Assembly: GCA_938004315.1 (NCBI GenBank)
Contig: CALKWG010000328.1
Location: forward strand, 1 to 14,529
Source of the DNA: an uncultured Spirochaetaceae bacterium
GTDB lineage: Bacteria > Spirochaetota > Spirochaetia > Treponematales > UBA12059
Direction of reading: 5' to 3'
DNA length: 14,529 bases
In this document: in pieces, positions 7,132 through 14,529 of the stretch
Position numbering within the stretch: position 1 is the stretch's first letter
Layout of the letters: each line of letters opens with the position of its first letter
Notes under the pieces: model-generated
Databases searched by the model: none
Told to the model about the DNA's origin: nothing
The model's input: only the letters and a program-made list of their open reading frames with translations
Translations under genes and position numbers: made by a program

Positions 7132-8217
7132 ATGATAACCCACGAGATGATCCGGCGTGCGCCCAAGGTCGAGCTGCACGACCACCTGGACGGCGGCTTA
7201 CGGCCGGCGACGGTACTCGAGCTGGCTAAGGAGCGCGGGATGAAACTCCCCGTTGACGACGCCGCGGGGCTGGCCGACTGGCTCCATCGCGGGGCGAACC
7301 GCAAGAGCCTGTCGCTCTACTTGGAGGGGTTCGCCCTTACCTGCGGGGTCATGCGCACGCCCCAGGCCATCGAGCGCGTCGCGCGCGAGGCGCTGGAGGA
7401 CCTGGCGGCCGATGGCGTGGTCTACGCAGAGCTCCGTTTCGCGCCGATCCTGCATCAGAGCGACGAACTGAGCCTAGAGGCCATCGTCGAGGCGGCCCTG
7501 CGCGGCCTCGAGGCGGGCAAGGCCGCGACCGGCTGCTCCTACGGGCTCATCCTCTGCGCCATGCGCAATATGGCTCCCGCCTACTCGCTCGAGACCGCCG
7601 AGCTGGCCGTGGCCTACCGCGACCGCGGCGTCGTGGGCTTCGACATAGCGGGCGACGAGGCCGGCCACCCGCCCAAGCGACACCTGGAAGCCTTCCAATA
7701 CATACGCGACAAGAACTTCAACATCACTATACACGCCGGCGAGGCTTTCGGCCCCGAGTCGATCTGGCAGGCCCTGCAGACCTGCGGGGCGCACCGTATC
7801 GGCCACGGCACGCGCCTCGTGGAGGACATGGCCTACACCGGCGCCAAGATCGACAAGATGGGCAGCCTGGCTAGCTACCTGCGCGACCGCCGCGTCCCCA
7901 TCGAATGCTGCCTCTCGTCCAACGTGCAGACAGGGGCGGCCGCCGATTACGCGTCCCATCCCTTCAACGTGTTCTACCGCAACGATTTCCGCGTCTGCCT
8001 CTGCACGGACAACCGCCTGATGAGCGACACGAGCCTCAGCCGCGAATACGCCCTGGCGGCCGAGCATTTCGGCCTGGGGCTCCGCGACCTGGAGCGCATC
8101 GCCATCAACGCCATGAAGAGCGCCTTCGCCCATTACGGCGAGCGAGTCCGCATCATTTACGATATAATTAAGCCGCGGTACGCGCGCCTGCGCGACGAGA
8201 CGAACCCGCACGAGTAG
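7132..8217 (+). CDS. add: Adenosine deaminase
   Basis: This 361-residue amidohydrolase should convert adenosine (and deoxyadenosine) to inosine in purine salvage. Zinc ligands and catalytic residues are visible: HDHLDG (His16, His18), HAGE (His201, catalytic Glu204), RIGHG (His225) and CTDN (Asp293). The TDNRLMSDTSLSREY stretch is typical of bacterial adenosine deaminases that carry Asn after the zinc Asp. An upstream in-frame ATG at 7063 would add 23 residues without homology. The ATG at 7132 is preferred because MITHEMIRRAPKVELHDHLDG matches the usual N-terminus and lies 6 bases after TATACT. It is followed by the cyclase gene after 20 bases, so the two are probably co-transcribed. Confidence 0.94.
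   Translation: MITHEMIRRAPKVELHDHLDGGLRPATVLELAKERGMKLPVDDAAGLADWLHRGANRKSLSLYLEGFALTCGVMRTPQAIERVAREALEDLAADGVVYAELRFAPILHQSDELSLEAIVEAALRGLEAGKAATGCSYGLILCAMRNMAPAYSLETAELAVAYRDRGVVGFDIAGDEAGHPPKRHLEAFQYIRDKNFNITIHAGEAFGPESIWQALQTCGAHRIGHGTRLVEDMAYTGAKIDKMGSLASYLRDRRVPIECCLSSNVQTGAAADYASHPFNVFYRNDFRVCLCTDNRLMSDTSLSREYALAAEHFGLGLRDLERIAINAMKSAFAHYGERVRIIYDIIKPRYARLRDETNPHE
8163..8168 (+). promoter_or_regulatory. Candidate internal -10 for the cyclase gene
   Basis: A consensus TATAAT lies in the last part of the deaminase gene, where it encodes Tyr-Asp-Ile-Ile codons, about 70 bases before the cyclase ATG. No good -35 stands 16-18 bases upstream. It may allow separate transcription of the cyclase or may be a chance hexamer. 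Confidence 0.3.
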
Positions 8218-8237
8218 CGGTCGGCGAGGAGCCCTGT

Positions 8238-10370
8238 ATGCGCCATAGAAAAATGACAGCCGTCGCGGTCGCGATCTGCGCGTTCGCCGCCCTACCCTGC
8301 GCCGCCCAGGCGCCTCTGCGCGCCGCGCAGCTGAAGGCCCAAGGCGGCGCCCTGGACCTCTCGGCCGCCGGCTTCGGCGGCGCCGACATACGTCTCTTAG
8401 ACGGCGAATGGCAGTTCTGGTGGGGCTCGCTCGTCGATCCAGACTCCATAGCCCGCGGCGACGCCCCGACGCCGACGGGCCTGGCCGAGATGCCCCGCTA
8501 TTGGACGAAGTTCCCGACCGACGGCGCGCCGCTCCCGGCCAAGGGCGTCGCCACCTATAGGCTGGTCGTTCGCCTGCCCGACGACGGCGTATACGGGCTC
8601 TTCCTGCACCAGATGGTCAGCTCCTACGAGCTCTACGTCAACGGCAAGCTCATAGGCGGGAACGGCCGCGTCTCCGCCGATCCCGAGCTCGTGCGGCCCG
8701 AATTCAGGCCGCAGGCCCTGCACTTCAGCCCCCAGGACGGCGTCGCCGACCTCGTGCTCCGCATAGCCAACGAAGACTACCGCCACGGCGGCGTATGGCA
8801 GTCCATACGCATAGGCTCGAGCGACGCGATTACGGCTTACGCCAACCGTATACTTATCACCGACCTCTTCCTCTTCGGCGCGATCGTCATGATAGGCCTG
8901 TATAACATCGCCCTCTTCGTCTTCAGGACCAAAGACAGCTCGCCGCTCTGGTTCGGCCTCTTCTGCATGGTGGTGGCGACCCGGCTCCTGACGACCGGGC
9001 ACATAGCCTTGGCCACCATCGTACGAGGCTTCCCCTGGGAGCTCCAGATCAAGATGGAGCTCGCCGTCTTCTATCTCGGCTCGCTCTTCTTCGCCATGTT
9101 CTTCAGGCAGCTCTATCCCAAGGAGCTTACCAAGGCGACGCTCACGCCGTTCATCGTCGTCTTTTTAGGCTTCAGCGCCCTGGCCGTCGTCACGCCGGTA
9201 TCGTTCTTCAACACCCTCGTGATCCCCATGGAGCTCGCCACCGTCGCGGGCCTGCTCTACGTCATCGTGTGCCTGGTCATAGCGTGGGTACGCAAGCGAG
9301 AGCACGCGCCCTTCATCTTGGCCGGCTTCGCCTTCTTCAGCGCCACCGCGGTAAACGACATACTCTACAGCCAGGGCGTGATACGCACCGCCTACCTCGT
9401 ACCCTTCGGCCTCTTCGGCTTCATCTTCAGCCAGGCCATCGCCCTGGCGCGCATCTTCTCCCGATCATTCACCCAGGTCGAGCAGCTCTCCGAGCGCCTG
9501 GCCCACGTGAACGTCTCGCTCGAGCGCTTCGTGCCGCACGAATTCCTCTCGTTCCTGGACAAGACGAGCATCGTGGACGTCCAGCTGGGCGACCAGTCGC
9601 TCAAGGACCTGACCATACTCTTCAGCGACATACGCTCGTTCACGACGCTCTCCGAGAGCATGACCCCGCAGGAGAATTTCAACTTCCTGAACTCCTATCT
9701 CGAGCGCGTCGGACCCATCATCCGCGACCACGGCGGCTTCATCGACAAGTACATAGGCGACGCGATCATGGCGCTGTTCCCGCGCCGGCCCGAGGACGCC
9801 CTGGACGCGTCGATAGCGATACAGCAGACGGTCCGGCGCTATAACGAGGAGCGCGTGGGCTGGGGGCACGAGCCGATACAAGTCGGCATCGGCCTGCACG
9901 GCGGCCCGGCGATGCTCGGCATCATCGGCGAACGCATGCGCCTGGAGAGCACGGTCATCTCCGATACCGTCAACCTCGCCAGCCGCATCGAGAGCCTCAC
10001 CAAGGTGTATAGGACCGACGTCCTCATCTCCGGCGACCTCGTGCATCGGCTCGGCCCCGACGCGGCCTACGACTTTAGGCTCATAGACCGGGTGACGGTG
10101 AAGGGTAAGACCGCCGCCAGCGAGCTCTACGAGCTCATCTCGGCGCAATCGGAATCGCAGCGCGCCCTGCTCTTAGAGTCCCGCCCCGCCTTCGACGGGG
10201 GCGTCGCGCTCTACAAGCGGCGCGCGTACCGGGAGGCCGCGGCGGCCTTCGAGCGCATCGTCGCGGCGAACCCTTCGGACCACGCCGCCAGGGTGTACTT
10301 GAGCCGCTGCCTCAAGGCCTCCGAGCCCGGCGCCGCGCCCCAGGCCGCCTTGGAGCTCAGCCTTGATTAG
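8238..10370 (+). CDS. Class III adenylate cyclase with 7TMR-DISM sensor region
   Basis: This 710-residue sensor enzyme should make cAMP from ATP. Order: signal peptide (about 1-25, cut after AQA); extracytoplasmic 7TMR-DISM-type beta domain (about 30-200, with LLDGEWQFWWG and LYVNGKLIGGNG); seven membrane segments (about 205-405); a short coiled linker; cyclase domain (about 455-635); and one TPR-like unit near 655-690. The cyclase has the full active-site set: metal aspartates Asp464 and Asp508, adenine-specifying Lys504 and Thr572, and Asn579 and Arg583 for the transition state. It is therefore predicted active and ATP-specific rather than GTP-specific. AGGAG lies 6 bases before the ATG and the deaminase stop 20 bases upstream. 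The ligand is unknown; related sensor domains bind carbohydrates. Confidence 0.92.
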   Translation: MRHRKMTAVAVAICAFAALPCAAQAPLRAAQLKAQGGALDLSAAGFGGADIRLLDGEWQFWWGSLVDPDSIARGDAPTPTGLAEMPRYWTKFPTDGAPLPAKGVATYRLVVRLPDDGVYGLFLHQMVSSYELYVNGKLIGGNGRVSADPELVRPEFRPQALHFSPQDGVADLVLRIANEDYRHGGVWQSIRIGSSDAITAYANRILITDLFLFGAIVMIGLYNIALFVFRTKDSSPLWFGLFCMVVATRLLTTGHIALATIVRGFPWELQIKMELAVFYLGSLFFAMFFRQLYPKELTKATLTPFIVVFLGFSALAVVTPVSFFNTLVIPMELATVAGLLYVIVCLVIAWVRKREHAPFILAGFAFFSATAVNDILYSQGVIRTAYLVPFGLFGFIFSQAIALARIFSRSFTQVEQLSERLAHVNVSLERFVPHEFLSFLDKTSIVDVQLGDQSLKDLTILFSDIRSFTTLSESMTPQENFNFLNSYLERVGPIIRDHGGFIDKYIGDAIMALFPRRPEDALDASIAIQQTVRRYNEERVGWGHEPIQVGIGLHGGPAMLGIIGERMRLESTVISDTVNLASRIESLTKVYRTDVLISGDLVHRLGPDAAYDFRLIDRVTVKGKTAASELYELISAQSESQRALLLESRPAFDGGVALYKRRAYREAAAAFERIVAANPSDHAARVYLSRCLKASEPGAAPQAALELSLD

Positions 10371-10402
10371 CGCGGGCCTTGTACCCGGGCCGCGTTCTAT
10401 GC

Positions 10403-10408
10403 GAAAAT
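10403..10408 (+). promoter_or_regulatory. Weak candidate -10 of the helicase gene
   Basis: GAAAAT ends 6 bases before the ATG at 10415, with TTGTAC (10379-10384) 18 bases upstream. Both boxes are weak. The placement repeats the -10-to-ATG spacing seen at 450, 7021 and 7132, and there is no Shine-Dalgarno before this ATG. Confidence 0.25.
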
Positions 10409-10414
10409 AAGCTA

Positions 10415-12034
10415 ATGCACGCATTTACTTCAATCGGATTGCGCGACGATATCGCGCGCGCCATGGCCGCCCTCGGCTTCACCGAGCCGACGGAGATCCA
10501 GGCCAAGGCCGCCGGTCCTATACTCTCGGGCGCTTCGCTCTTCTTAAGCTCGGCCACCGGCACGGGCAAGACCTTCGCCTACATGGCCCCCGTATTCTCG
10601 ACCATCGACGCGAGCTCGAACGAGCTTTCGGCCGTCTTCGTGGCGCCGACCCACGACCTGGCGGCCCAGCTCTACAGGGAGGCCGAGCGCCTGGCGGCGG
10701 CGGCCGGCTCGGGGCTGCGCGTGGCCCAGGCTTTGGGCTCCATGCCCTTGAAGCGCCAGCTCGAACGCCTGGCCGACAAGCCCCAGGTCGTTATCGGCTC
10801 GGCGGGCAGGATACGCGACCTCATAGCCCAGCGCGAGCTGGACGCGCGCGCGCTACGCTATATCGTGCTCGACGAGGGCGACCGCCTGTTCGAGAAGGAA
10901 GCGATCGACATCACCGCTTCCCTGCTCGACTCCCTGCCCGACGCCTGCGTCAGGCTGATCGTCTCGGCGACCATAGCCGACCGCACCGTCGAGCGCTCCA
11001 AGCGCTGGTTCTCGGGCGCCGAGCGCCTCGCGCTCGATAGCGCGGAGGCCCTCCGCGGCTCGATCGAGCACTGGTGCTTCCACGCCGGCCCCCGCGACAA
11101 GACGGACTTCGTCCGCCGCTTCGAGGCGGCCGTACGGCCTTCCCGATGCTTGATCTTCGCCTCGTCCAACGCGGCGCTCTTCAACTTGGCGCGCAAGATG
11201 GAGCACTACGGCATCGATTTCGAGCTCCTTAAGTCCGACAAATCCGGCAACGAGCGCCGGGACGCCGTGGGGCGCTTCGCCTCGGGGCAGGTTCGCTGGC
11301 TCCTGACCACCGACTTGGGCGCGCGAGGCCTCGACATAGCGGACGTCAGCCACGTCATGAGCTTCGACCTGCCCGAGGAGCCCTCGATTTACGTTCACCG
11401 CGCCGGCCGCACCGGCCGCGCCGGCAAGAGCGGGATATCCATAGCCGTCGCCGACCTCGTCGAGCTCAAGCGGGCGTCTAAGATAGCGGTCCGTTACGGC
11501 TTCCCCTTCATGTGCAAGATACTCGAGGCGGGCCGCGCCCACGACATCGAACCGGAGAATTTCTTCGCCATCGCGGAGGAGGAGGAGGCCGCGCGCACGA
11601 ACGTCAAGCTCGAAGCGCCTAAGGCCGGCTCGCAGCGTCGCGCCTCGCGCGTCGCCGGCTCCCCGCGCCCCTCCGAGCGGCCCCGCGCGCGAACCGCCGA
11701 CCCTATGGAGTACCGCGGACGCGCGCCGTCCAAGCCCGATGCGGGCGGCCGAGGACCGCGACGCTACGCCGATAGGCCGGTCCAAGCCCCGCTAGAAGGC
11801 CAGGGTCAGGGAGGCGAGCCCAAGGACAAGGGTCGCGACGCTTCGGCGAAACGCCGCGCGGCCGCGCCCCAGCGCCGCGCCCAGGGCAAGCCGGCGAACG
11901 CGCCCGATAGCGCCGCGGGGCAGCAGGGCAAGGCGGGCGCCTCGAGCCGGCGCCGCGGCCGCGCCCGCAAGAACCGCGGCGGGGAACCCAAGCCCGGCGA
12001 CCCGTCCCAAGCGACTCCGGGCGGCGACTCCTAA
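10415..12034 (+). CDS. DEAD-box family RNA helicase (DEGD variant) with basic tail
   Basis: This 539-residue protein has a two-RecA-domain core (about 1-375) and a basic, Arg/Ala/Gly/Pro-rich, probably disordered tail (about 400-539). Motifs in order: Q motif GFTEPTEIQ (Gln29); motif I SATGTGKT (46-53); Ia APTHDLAAQ; Ib GSAGRIRDL in place of TPGR; II DEGD (153-156) in place of DEAD; III SAT (184-186); IV CLIFASS; V TTDLGARGLDI; VI HRAGRTGR (328-335). It should unwind RNA with ATP, perhaps in ribosome assembly or mRNA decay. An upstream in-frame start is possible, but MHAFTSIGLRDDI matches the family N-terminus. Its stop overlaps the chemoreceptor locus stop by four bases. The variant motifs suggest it is not a close orthologue of RhlE, RhlB or CsdA. 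Confidence 0.9.
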   Translation: MHAFTSIGLRDDIARAMAALGFTEPTEIQAKAAGPILSGASLFLSSATGTGKTFAYMAPVFSTIDASSNELSAVFVAPTHDLAAQLYREAERLAAAAGSGLRVAQALGSMPLKRQLERLADKPQVVIGSAGRIRDLIAQRELDARALRYIVLDEGDRLFEKEAIDITASLLDSLPDACVRLIVSATIADRTVERSKRWFSGAERLALDSAEALRGSIEHWCFHAGPRDKTDFVRRFEAAVRPSRCLIFASSNAALFNLARKMEHYGIDFELLKSDKSGNERRDAVGRFASGQVRWLLTTDLGARGLDIADVSHVMSFDLPEEPSIYVHRAGRTGRAGKSGISIAVADLVELKRASKIAVRYGFPFMCKILEAGRAHDIEPENFFAIAEEEEAARTNVKLEAPKAGSQRRASRVAGSPRPSERPRARTADPMEYRGRAPSKPDAGGRGPRRYADRPVQAPLEGQGQGGEPKDKGRDASAKRRAAAPQRRAQGKPANAPDSAAGQQGKAGASSRRRGRARKNRGGEPKPGDPSQATPGGDS

Positions 12035-12459
12035 AGGGTCCCGAGGCCTTCCTCGAGCCGCTTCACGCTCAGCACGTTCGTCTCCCCGACGGCGCGCACC
12101 TCGGCGAAGGCCGCCTCGATCGAACCGTAACTCTCCGCTAAAGACCGTAGCTTCGATGACAGCTCTCCCACTCGCTTGGTAATCTCGTCAAGCTTGGCCG
12201 CGCCCGCGGATAAGCGGTCCGCGGCGCCGCGCAGGCCCTCGCCGGTATCCCGCGCCATGTCGTTCATCGCAGCGCTGGCCTCCATAAGCTCCGAGGCGCC
12301 TTTGGCCGCCTCGCCCAAGCCCCCCAGGATCTCCTCCATAGCCAAGAACCCGGCCCGAACCGAGGCGCCTAAGGAACGCATCGATGCCGCGTAGGCTTTT
12401 ATAGTGCGCGAGGCCTGCTCGACGGCCGCTTCGTTCTGGCCTAGGGCGCCTTGGATGGC
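12031..12459 (-). CDS. C-terminal part of the frameshifted chemotaxis protein
   Basis: This 142-codon stretch continues the chemoreceptor signalling domain in the -1 frame. Read from 12459 it gives [20 protein letters not shown] and then the long C-terminal helix, rich in alanine, leucine and heptad spacing, ending at TAG 12033-12031. The nearest ATG is at 12381, but that lies mid-helix and has no sign of being a real start. The stretch is therefore best read as the rest of the gene at 13649, separated by a one-base shift. No C-terminal receptor pentapeptide for CheR docking is seen. The final bases overlap the stop of the convergent helicase gene. Confidence 0.75.
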   Translation of the reverse strand, partial: AIQGALGQNEAAVEQASRTIKAYAASMRSLGASVRAGFLAMEEILGGLGEAAKGASELMEASAAMNDMARDTGEGLRGAADRLSAGAAKLDEITKRVGELSSKLRSLAESYGSIEAAFAEVRAVGETNVLSVKRLEEGLGTL

Positions 12460-13649
12460 CCCGTGGAGCGTTGGGCCTCCTCGGAGAGCTTGCGTATCTC
12501 CTGGGCTATGACGGCGAAGCCCTTGCCGGCGCTTCCGGCGTGCGCCGCCTCTATAGATGCGTTCATGGCGAGCATATTGGTCTTCTCGGAGACGTCCATG
12601 ATACCGACCGCCACCCCTGCGGCCTGCTTGGAGGAGCCGCGTATGCGCTCGAAGCCTTGTATGACCGCGTCCAGCTCGCGCTCATGGGCCTCGACCTCGC
12701 CTAAGACCTTGGCCAACTCGGCGCGTTTACCCTCCGCTACCGCCGCCATCGATTGGATGTTAGCCATGATCTGGGTAACGGCGCTACCGGTCTCCTCGAG
12801 GACGGCGCCCTGCCCGTCCACGGCGAGCTTCAGCCCTTCCACGTACTCGTTAACGCCGCCGTTGGCGCTCCTCGCCGACTCCGACGCCTCGCTCAGGCGC
12901 ATGGCCTGATGTACGACTGCGTCGAGCGCGACGCGCAGCGCGGCGCCCGCCTTGTCGCCGCGCTCGGAGGCTGAAAGAAGCGCGTCCCCGGCCGCGAGAC
13001 CCTCCTTAGCCCTCTCCACGAGCCGGCCCAGGCTCTCCGAGCGGGCTTGGTTCGTACGGGCCTCGTCCTCCGCGGCCTTGAGGAGCTCGCGATTCAAACG
13101 GTCGAGCAGGTGGATGCAAAGATTGATGGCCGCCAGGAGCATGGCCTGGTTCGCGAAGATCGAGGCGTTCGCCCCGGCGAAGCCTCCGACGAAGGGGGCG
13201 TAGATGAAGGCGCAGACCGCGGCGTAGAGCAGCGCGCTCGCCGCCGTATAGAAATGGATCTGCCTGCGATCCATAGACACGAGGCTATTGGCTACGCCCG
13301 AGGCGATCAAATACACGGTAAAGCGATAGAGCTCGGCTACGTTCTCGGTCGGAAGGAGGAAGGCCATCCACGAGGTATTGAGGAGCATGCCGATCGTCGA
13401 CAGGAGCGAGGCCGCCGCGTAGCGCCGCGCCCGTATGAGCGCCAGCGAGGCGGCGAACAGCGCGGTCGTGGCGACGACGGCCGCGAAGAAGCGGGCCGAA
13501 TTCTCGGGGAAGGCCCGGTACCTCGTGTACGCCGCGAGGAGGAAGAAGACCACGAGCAGGATGTTCATGCTCGCGAGCACGGGCACCCGTTTTCGATCCG
13601 CGACCGGGAGCCCGGAGCGAACGGACTCGGGGAAAAACCACCGGATCAT
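12441..13649 (-). CDS. Methyl-accepting chemotaxis protein, six membrane segments, N-terminal part
   Basis: These 402 residues run up to a premature TAG. About six membrane segments (near 24-41, 53-72, 78-98, 108-125, 133-152 and 163-183) come first, with no sizeable periplasmic loop and no clear HAMP domain. A coiled-coil signalling domain follows. Its hairpin tip is almost canonical ([20 protein letters not shown] near 362-381, then [11 protein letters not shown]), the part that contacts CheA and CheW. After Thr396 the frame is lost: GPSKAP and stop replace the expected helix, which resumes in the -1 frame. Such receptors may sense membrane, energy or intracellular signals. GGAGGG lies 4 bases before the ATG, which overlaps the methyltransferase stop as ATGA. 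Restored, the protein would be about 538-539 residues. Confidence 0.85.
   Translation of the reverse strand: MIRWFFPESVRSGLPVADRKRVPVLASMNILLVVFFLLAAYTRYRAFPENSARFFAAVVATTALFAASLALIRARRYAAASLLSTIGMLLNTSWMAFLLPTENVAELYRFTVYLIASGVANSLVSMDRRQIHFYTAASALLYAAVCAFIYAPFVGGFAGANASIFANQAMLLAAINLCIHLLDRLNRELLKAAEDEARTNQARSESLGRLVERAKEGLAAGDALLSASERGDKAGAALRVALDAVVHQAMRLSEASESARSANGGVNEYVEGLKLAVDGQGAVLEETGSAVTQIMANIQSMAAVAEGKRAELAKVLGEVEAHERELDAVIQGFERIRGSSKQAAGVAVGIMDVSEKTNMLAMNASIEAAHAGSAGKGFAVIAQEIRKLSEEAQRSTGPSKAP
12459..12462 (-). other. Frameshift site in the chemotaxis gene (run of four G)
   Basis: On the coding strand the run reads ACG-GGG-CC. One extra G would give ACG-GGG-GCC and restore a continuous signalling domain (Thr-Gly-Ala-Ile-Gln). 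The choices are a base lost in a homopolymer by sequencing or assembly, a real mutation, phase variation, or -1 ribosomal slippage on GGGG. No canonical X-XXY-YYZ slippery heptamer is present. Confidence 0.8.
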
Positions 13650-14529
13650 GCGTCCCTCCGAATTGCGCGTTTGGCCGCGAGCTCCCGTAAATCACGAAGG
13701 CCCGCGGCGAAGCTCGCCGGGTACGATTCGCCGGCGACGGCCTCCAACGCATCAAGATAGCGATAAAAAACCGTTTCGTAGCGCGGGTGGGCGAGCTTAC
13801 GCAGATGACGCAAGGCCTCTCGCGCATACATGCCTTTACCGCGACGGAGGGGGCGATCCCCGTCGGCATTTAATAGCGAGATCAGGCTGTCCAATTCCTC
13901 GCTAGCGCTTCGACAGCGGGCGGATTCCAGGGCCGCCGATAGCTCTCGCCATGCGTCGCGGCCTAAGGCGATCATCGCCGGGACGGCCTCCGGGGCCAGG
14001 CGCCGCTCGTCCCGTAAAGGCAAGGGGGCCGTGCCCGCCGCGGCGTCCCTAAGGCGCAAGGCCGCTCCTTCGACGACGAACCAACGCCTAAGCCTTTCAG
14101 GGTCGTAGGAGGAATTCGCCGCCCTGTTCAACGCGCTCGATCGCCGTAGCTGCTCCAAGGCCGCCTCGGCCCCCGCGGGCGCCTCGTCGCGGCGGACGAT
14201 AAACAAGAACTCGTTATTCGGGTTCGCCCGCGCCTCGCTCTGCCTGCCGCCTCGGTACTGTACGTAGCTCAGGGCCCGGGCTTCGAGCGCCCCTTTATCG
14301 GCGAGGAGGGCTACGATCTCCTCATCCGAAAGAAAGCCTTCGCCGTTCCAGCTAAGCACGATGGCCCGCGCGTCGGCGGCGTCAAGGACCGACTTCAAGG
14401 CGGCCTTCGAAGAAGGCCGGCTGCAGAACGCCGAGCTCGTCGCCCGCCAGCCGTCGGGGATGCCCGCCTTCCGAAGAAGGCTCCCGTCGGGGCCGAGCTC
14501 CAAGGGCATGGGCGGCCGATCCCAGCGGC
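13646..14529 (-). CDS. D12-class DNA adenine methyltransferase, C-terminal part (gene runs off the window)
   Basis: The frame is open through the last base, so the N-terminus, with the SAM-binding and catalytic (D/N)PPY motifs, lies beyond 14529. What is visible matches the C-terminal half of D12/Dam-like N6-adenine methyltransferases: a DRPPMPLEL stretch where the family has a DNP or DKP turn, then SSAFCS, then [20 protein letters not shown] (normally LSYNSEG), then [10 protein letters not shown] and [11 protein letters not shown] further helical extension of about 170 residues follows that I do not recognise. The ATG at 14509 is internal to the domain and not the real start. Target site and restriction partner cannot be judged. 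The stop overlaps the chemoreceptor ATG as ATGA. Confidence 0.75.
   Translation of the reverse strand, partial: RWDRPPMPLELGPDGSLLRKAGIPDGWRATSSAFCSRPSSKAALKSVLDAADARAIVLSWNGEGFLSDEEIVALLADKGALEARALSYVQYRGGRQSEARANPNNEFLFIVRRDEAPAGAEAALEQLRRSSALNRAANSSYDPERLRRWFVVEGAALRLRDAAAGTAPLPLRDERRLAPEAVPAMIALGRDAWRELSAALESARCRSASEELDSLISLLNADGDRPLRRGKGMYAREALRHLRKLAHPRYETVFYRYLDALEAVAGESYPASFAAGLRDLRELAAKRAIRRDA

Noticed and set aside
9465..10148. Minus-strand reading frame of 227 codons opposite the cyclase catalytic domain
   Set aside because: The plus strand encodes the complete conserved active site; this frame is a by-product of GC-rich codon use.
10371..10402. GC-rich repeat between cyclase and helicase (CGGGCC twice) as a terminator
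   Set aside because: The two copies are direct repeats, not complementary arms, and no T run follows on either strand.
10853..11785. Minus-strand reading frame of 310 codons opposite the helicase
   Set aside because: It is antisense to conserved helicase motifs with shadow-frame composition and no recognisable motif.
12031..12381. Independent small gene of 116 codons starting at ATG 12381
   Set aside because: The frame is open upstream to the G run and continues the chemoreceptor helix exactly; the ATG is an internal methionine.

Overview
The window looks like a contig end from a GC-rich, Gram-negative-type bacterium. A spirochaete (Spirochaetota, Spirochaetales-like) is my best guess. The reasons are the gene mix: a MEMO-family protein, a GldF/GldG/DUF4340 ABC exporter set, a 7TMR-DISM adenylate cyclase, a many-membrane-segment chemotaxis receptor, and the unusual tolerance of ATA and AGG codons in GC-rich DNA. 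This placement is an inference from content; there is no rRNA or other marker gene. The first 45 bases are not genomic: they are the 3' part of the Illumina P5/TruSeq universal adapter, so real sequence starts at 46.

Layout from left to right. (1) A MEMO1-family gene (46-377, minus) is cut at its 3' end by the adapter. It is divergent from a membrane protein with a degenerate GGDEF domain (450-1826, plus); the two share a symmetric -10 element. (2) A minus-strand five-gene operon (7021 down to 1823) holds RNase Z, an ABC ATPase, an ABC-2 permease, a GldG-like protein and a DUF4340 protein, with two ATGA stop/start overlaps and gaps of 10 and 4 bases. (3) Divergent from it, an adenosine deaminase (7132-8217) is followed 20 bases later by a class III adenylate cyclase (8238-10370). 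(4) A DEAD-box-type RNA helicase carrying DEGD (10415-12034, plus) has a long basic tail. (5) A minus-strand pair at the right end holds a D12-class DNA adenine methyltransferase (13646-14529, N-terminus beyond the window) and, coupled by ATGA, a six-membrane-segment methyl-accepting chemotaxis protein (13649-12031) broken by a one-base frameshift in a G run.

How the genes work together. The ATPase, permease, GldG-like and DUF4340 proteins should form one membrane transporter. The deaminase and cyclase join purine salvage to cAMP production. The methyltransferase and chemoreceptor are translationally coupled, for no known reason. Genes that open a transcription unit tend to have a -10 hexamer ending 6-8 bases before ATG and no clear Shine-Dalgarno, which suggests leaderless mRNAs; genes inside operons have clear Shine-Dalgarno sites. 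Both convergent gene pairs overlap by exactly four bases through their stop codons.

No gene-free stretch exceeds 300 bases; the longest, 7022-7131, holds two divergent promoters. I saw no tRNA, rRNA, CRISPR array, insertion sequence or convincing intrinsic terminator.
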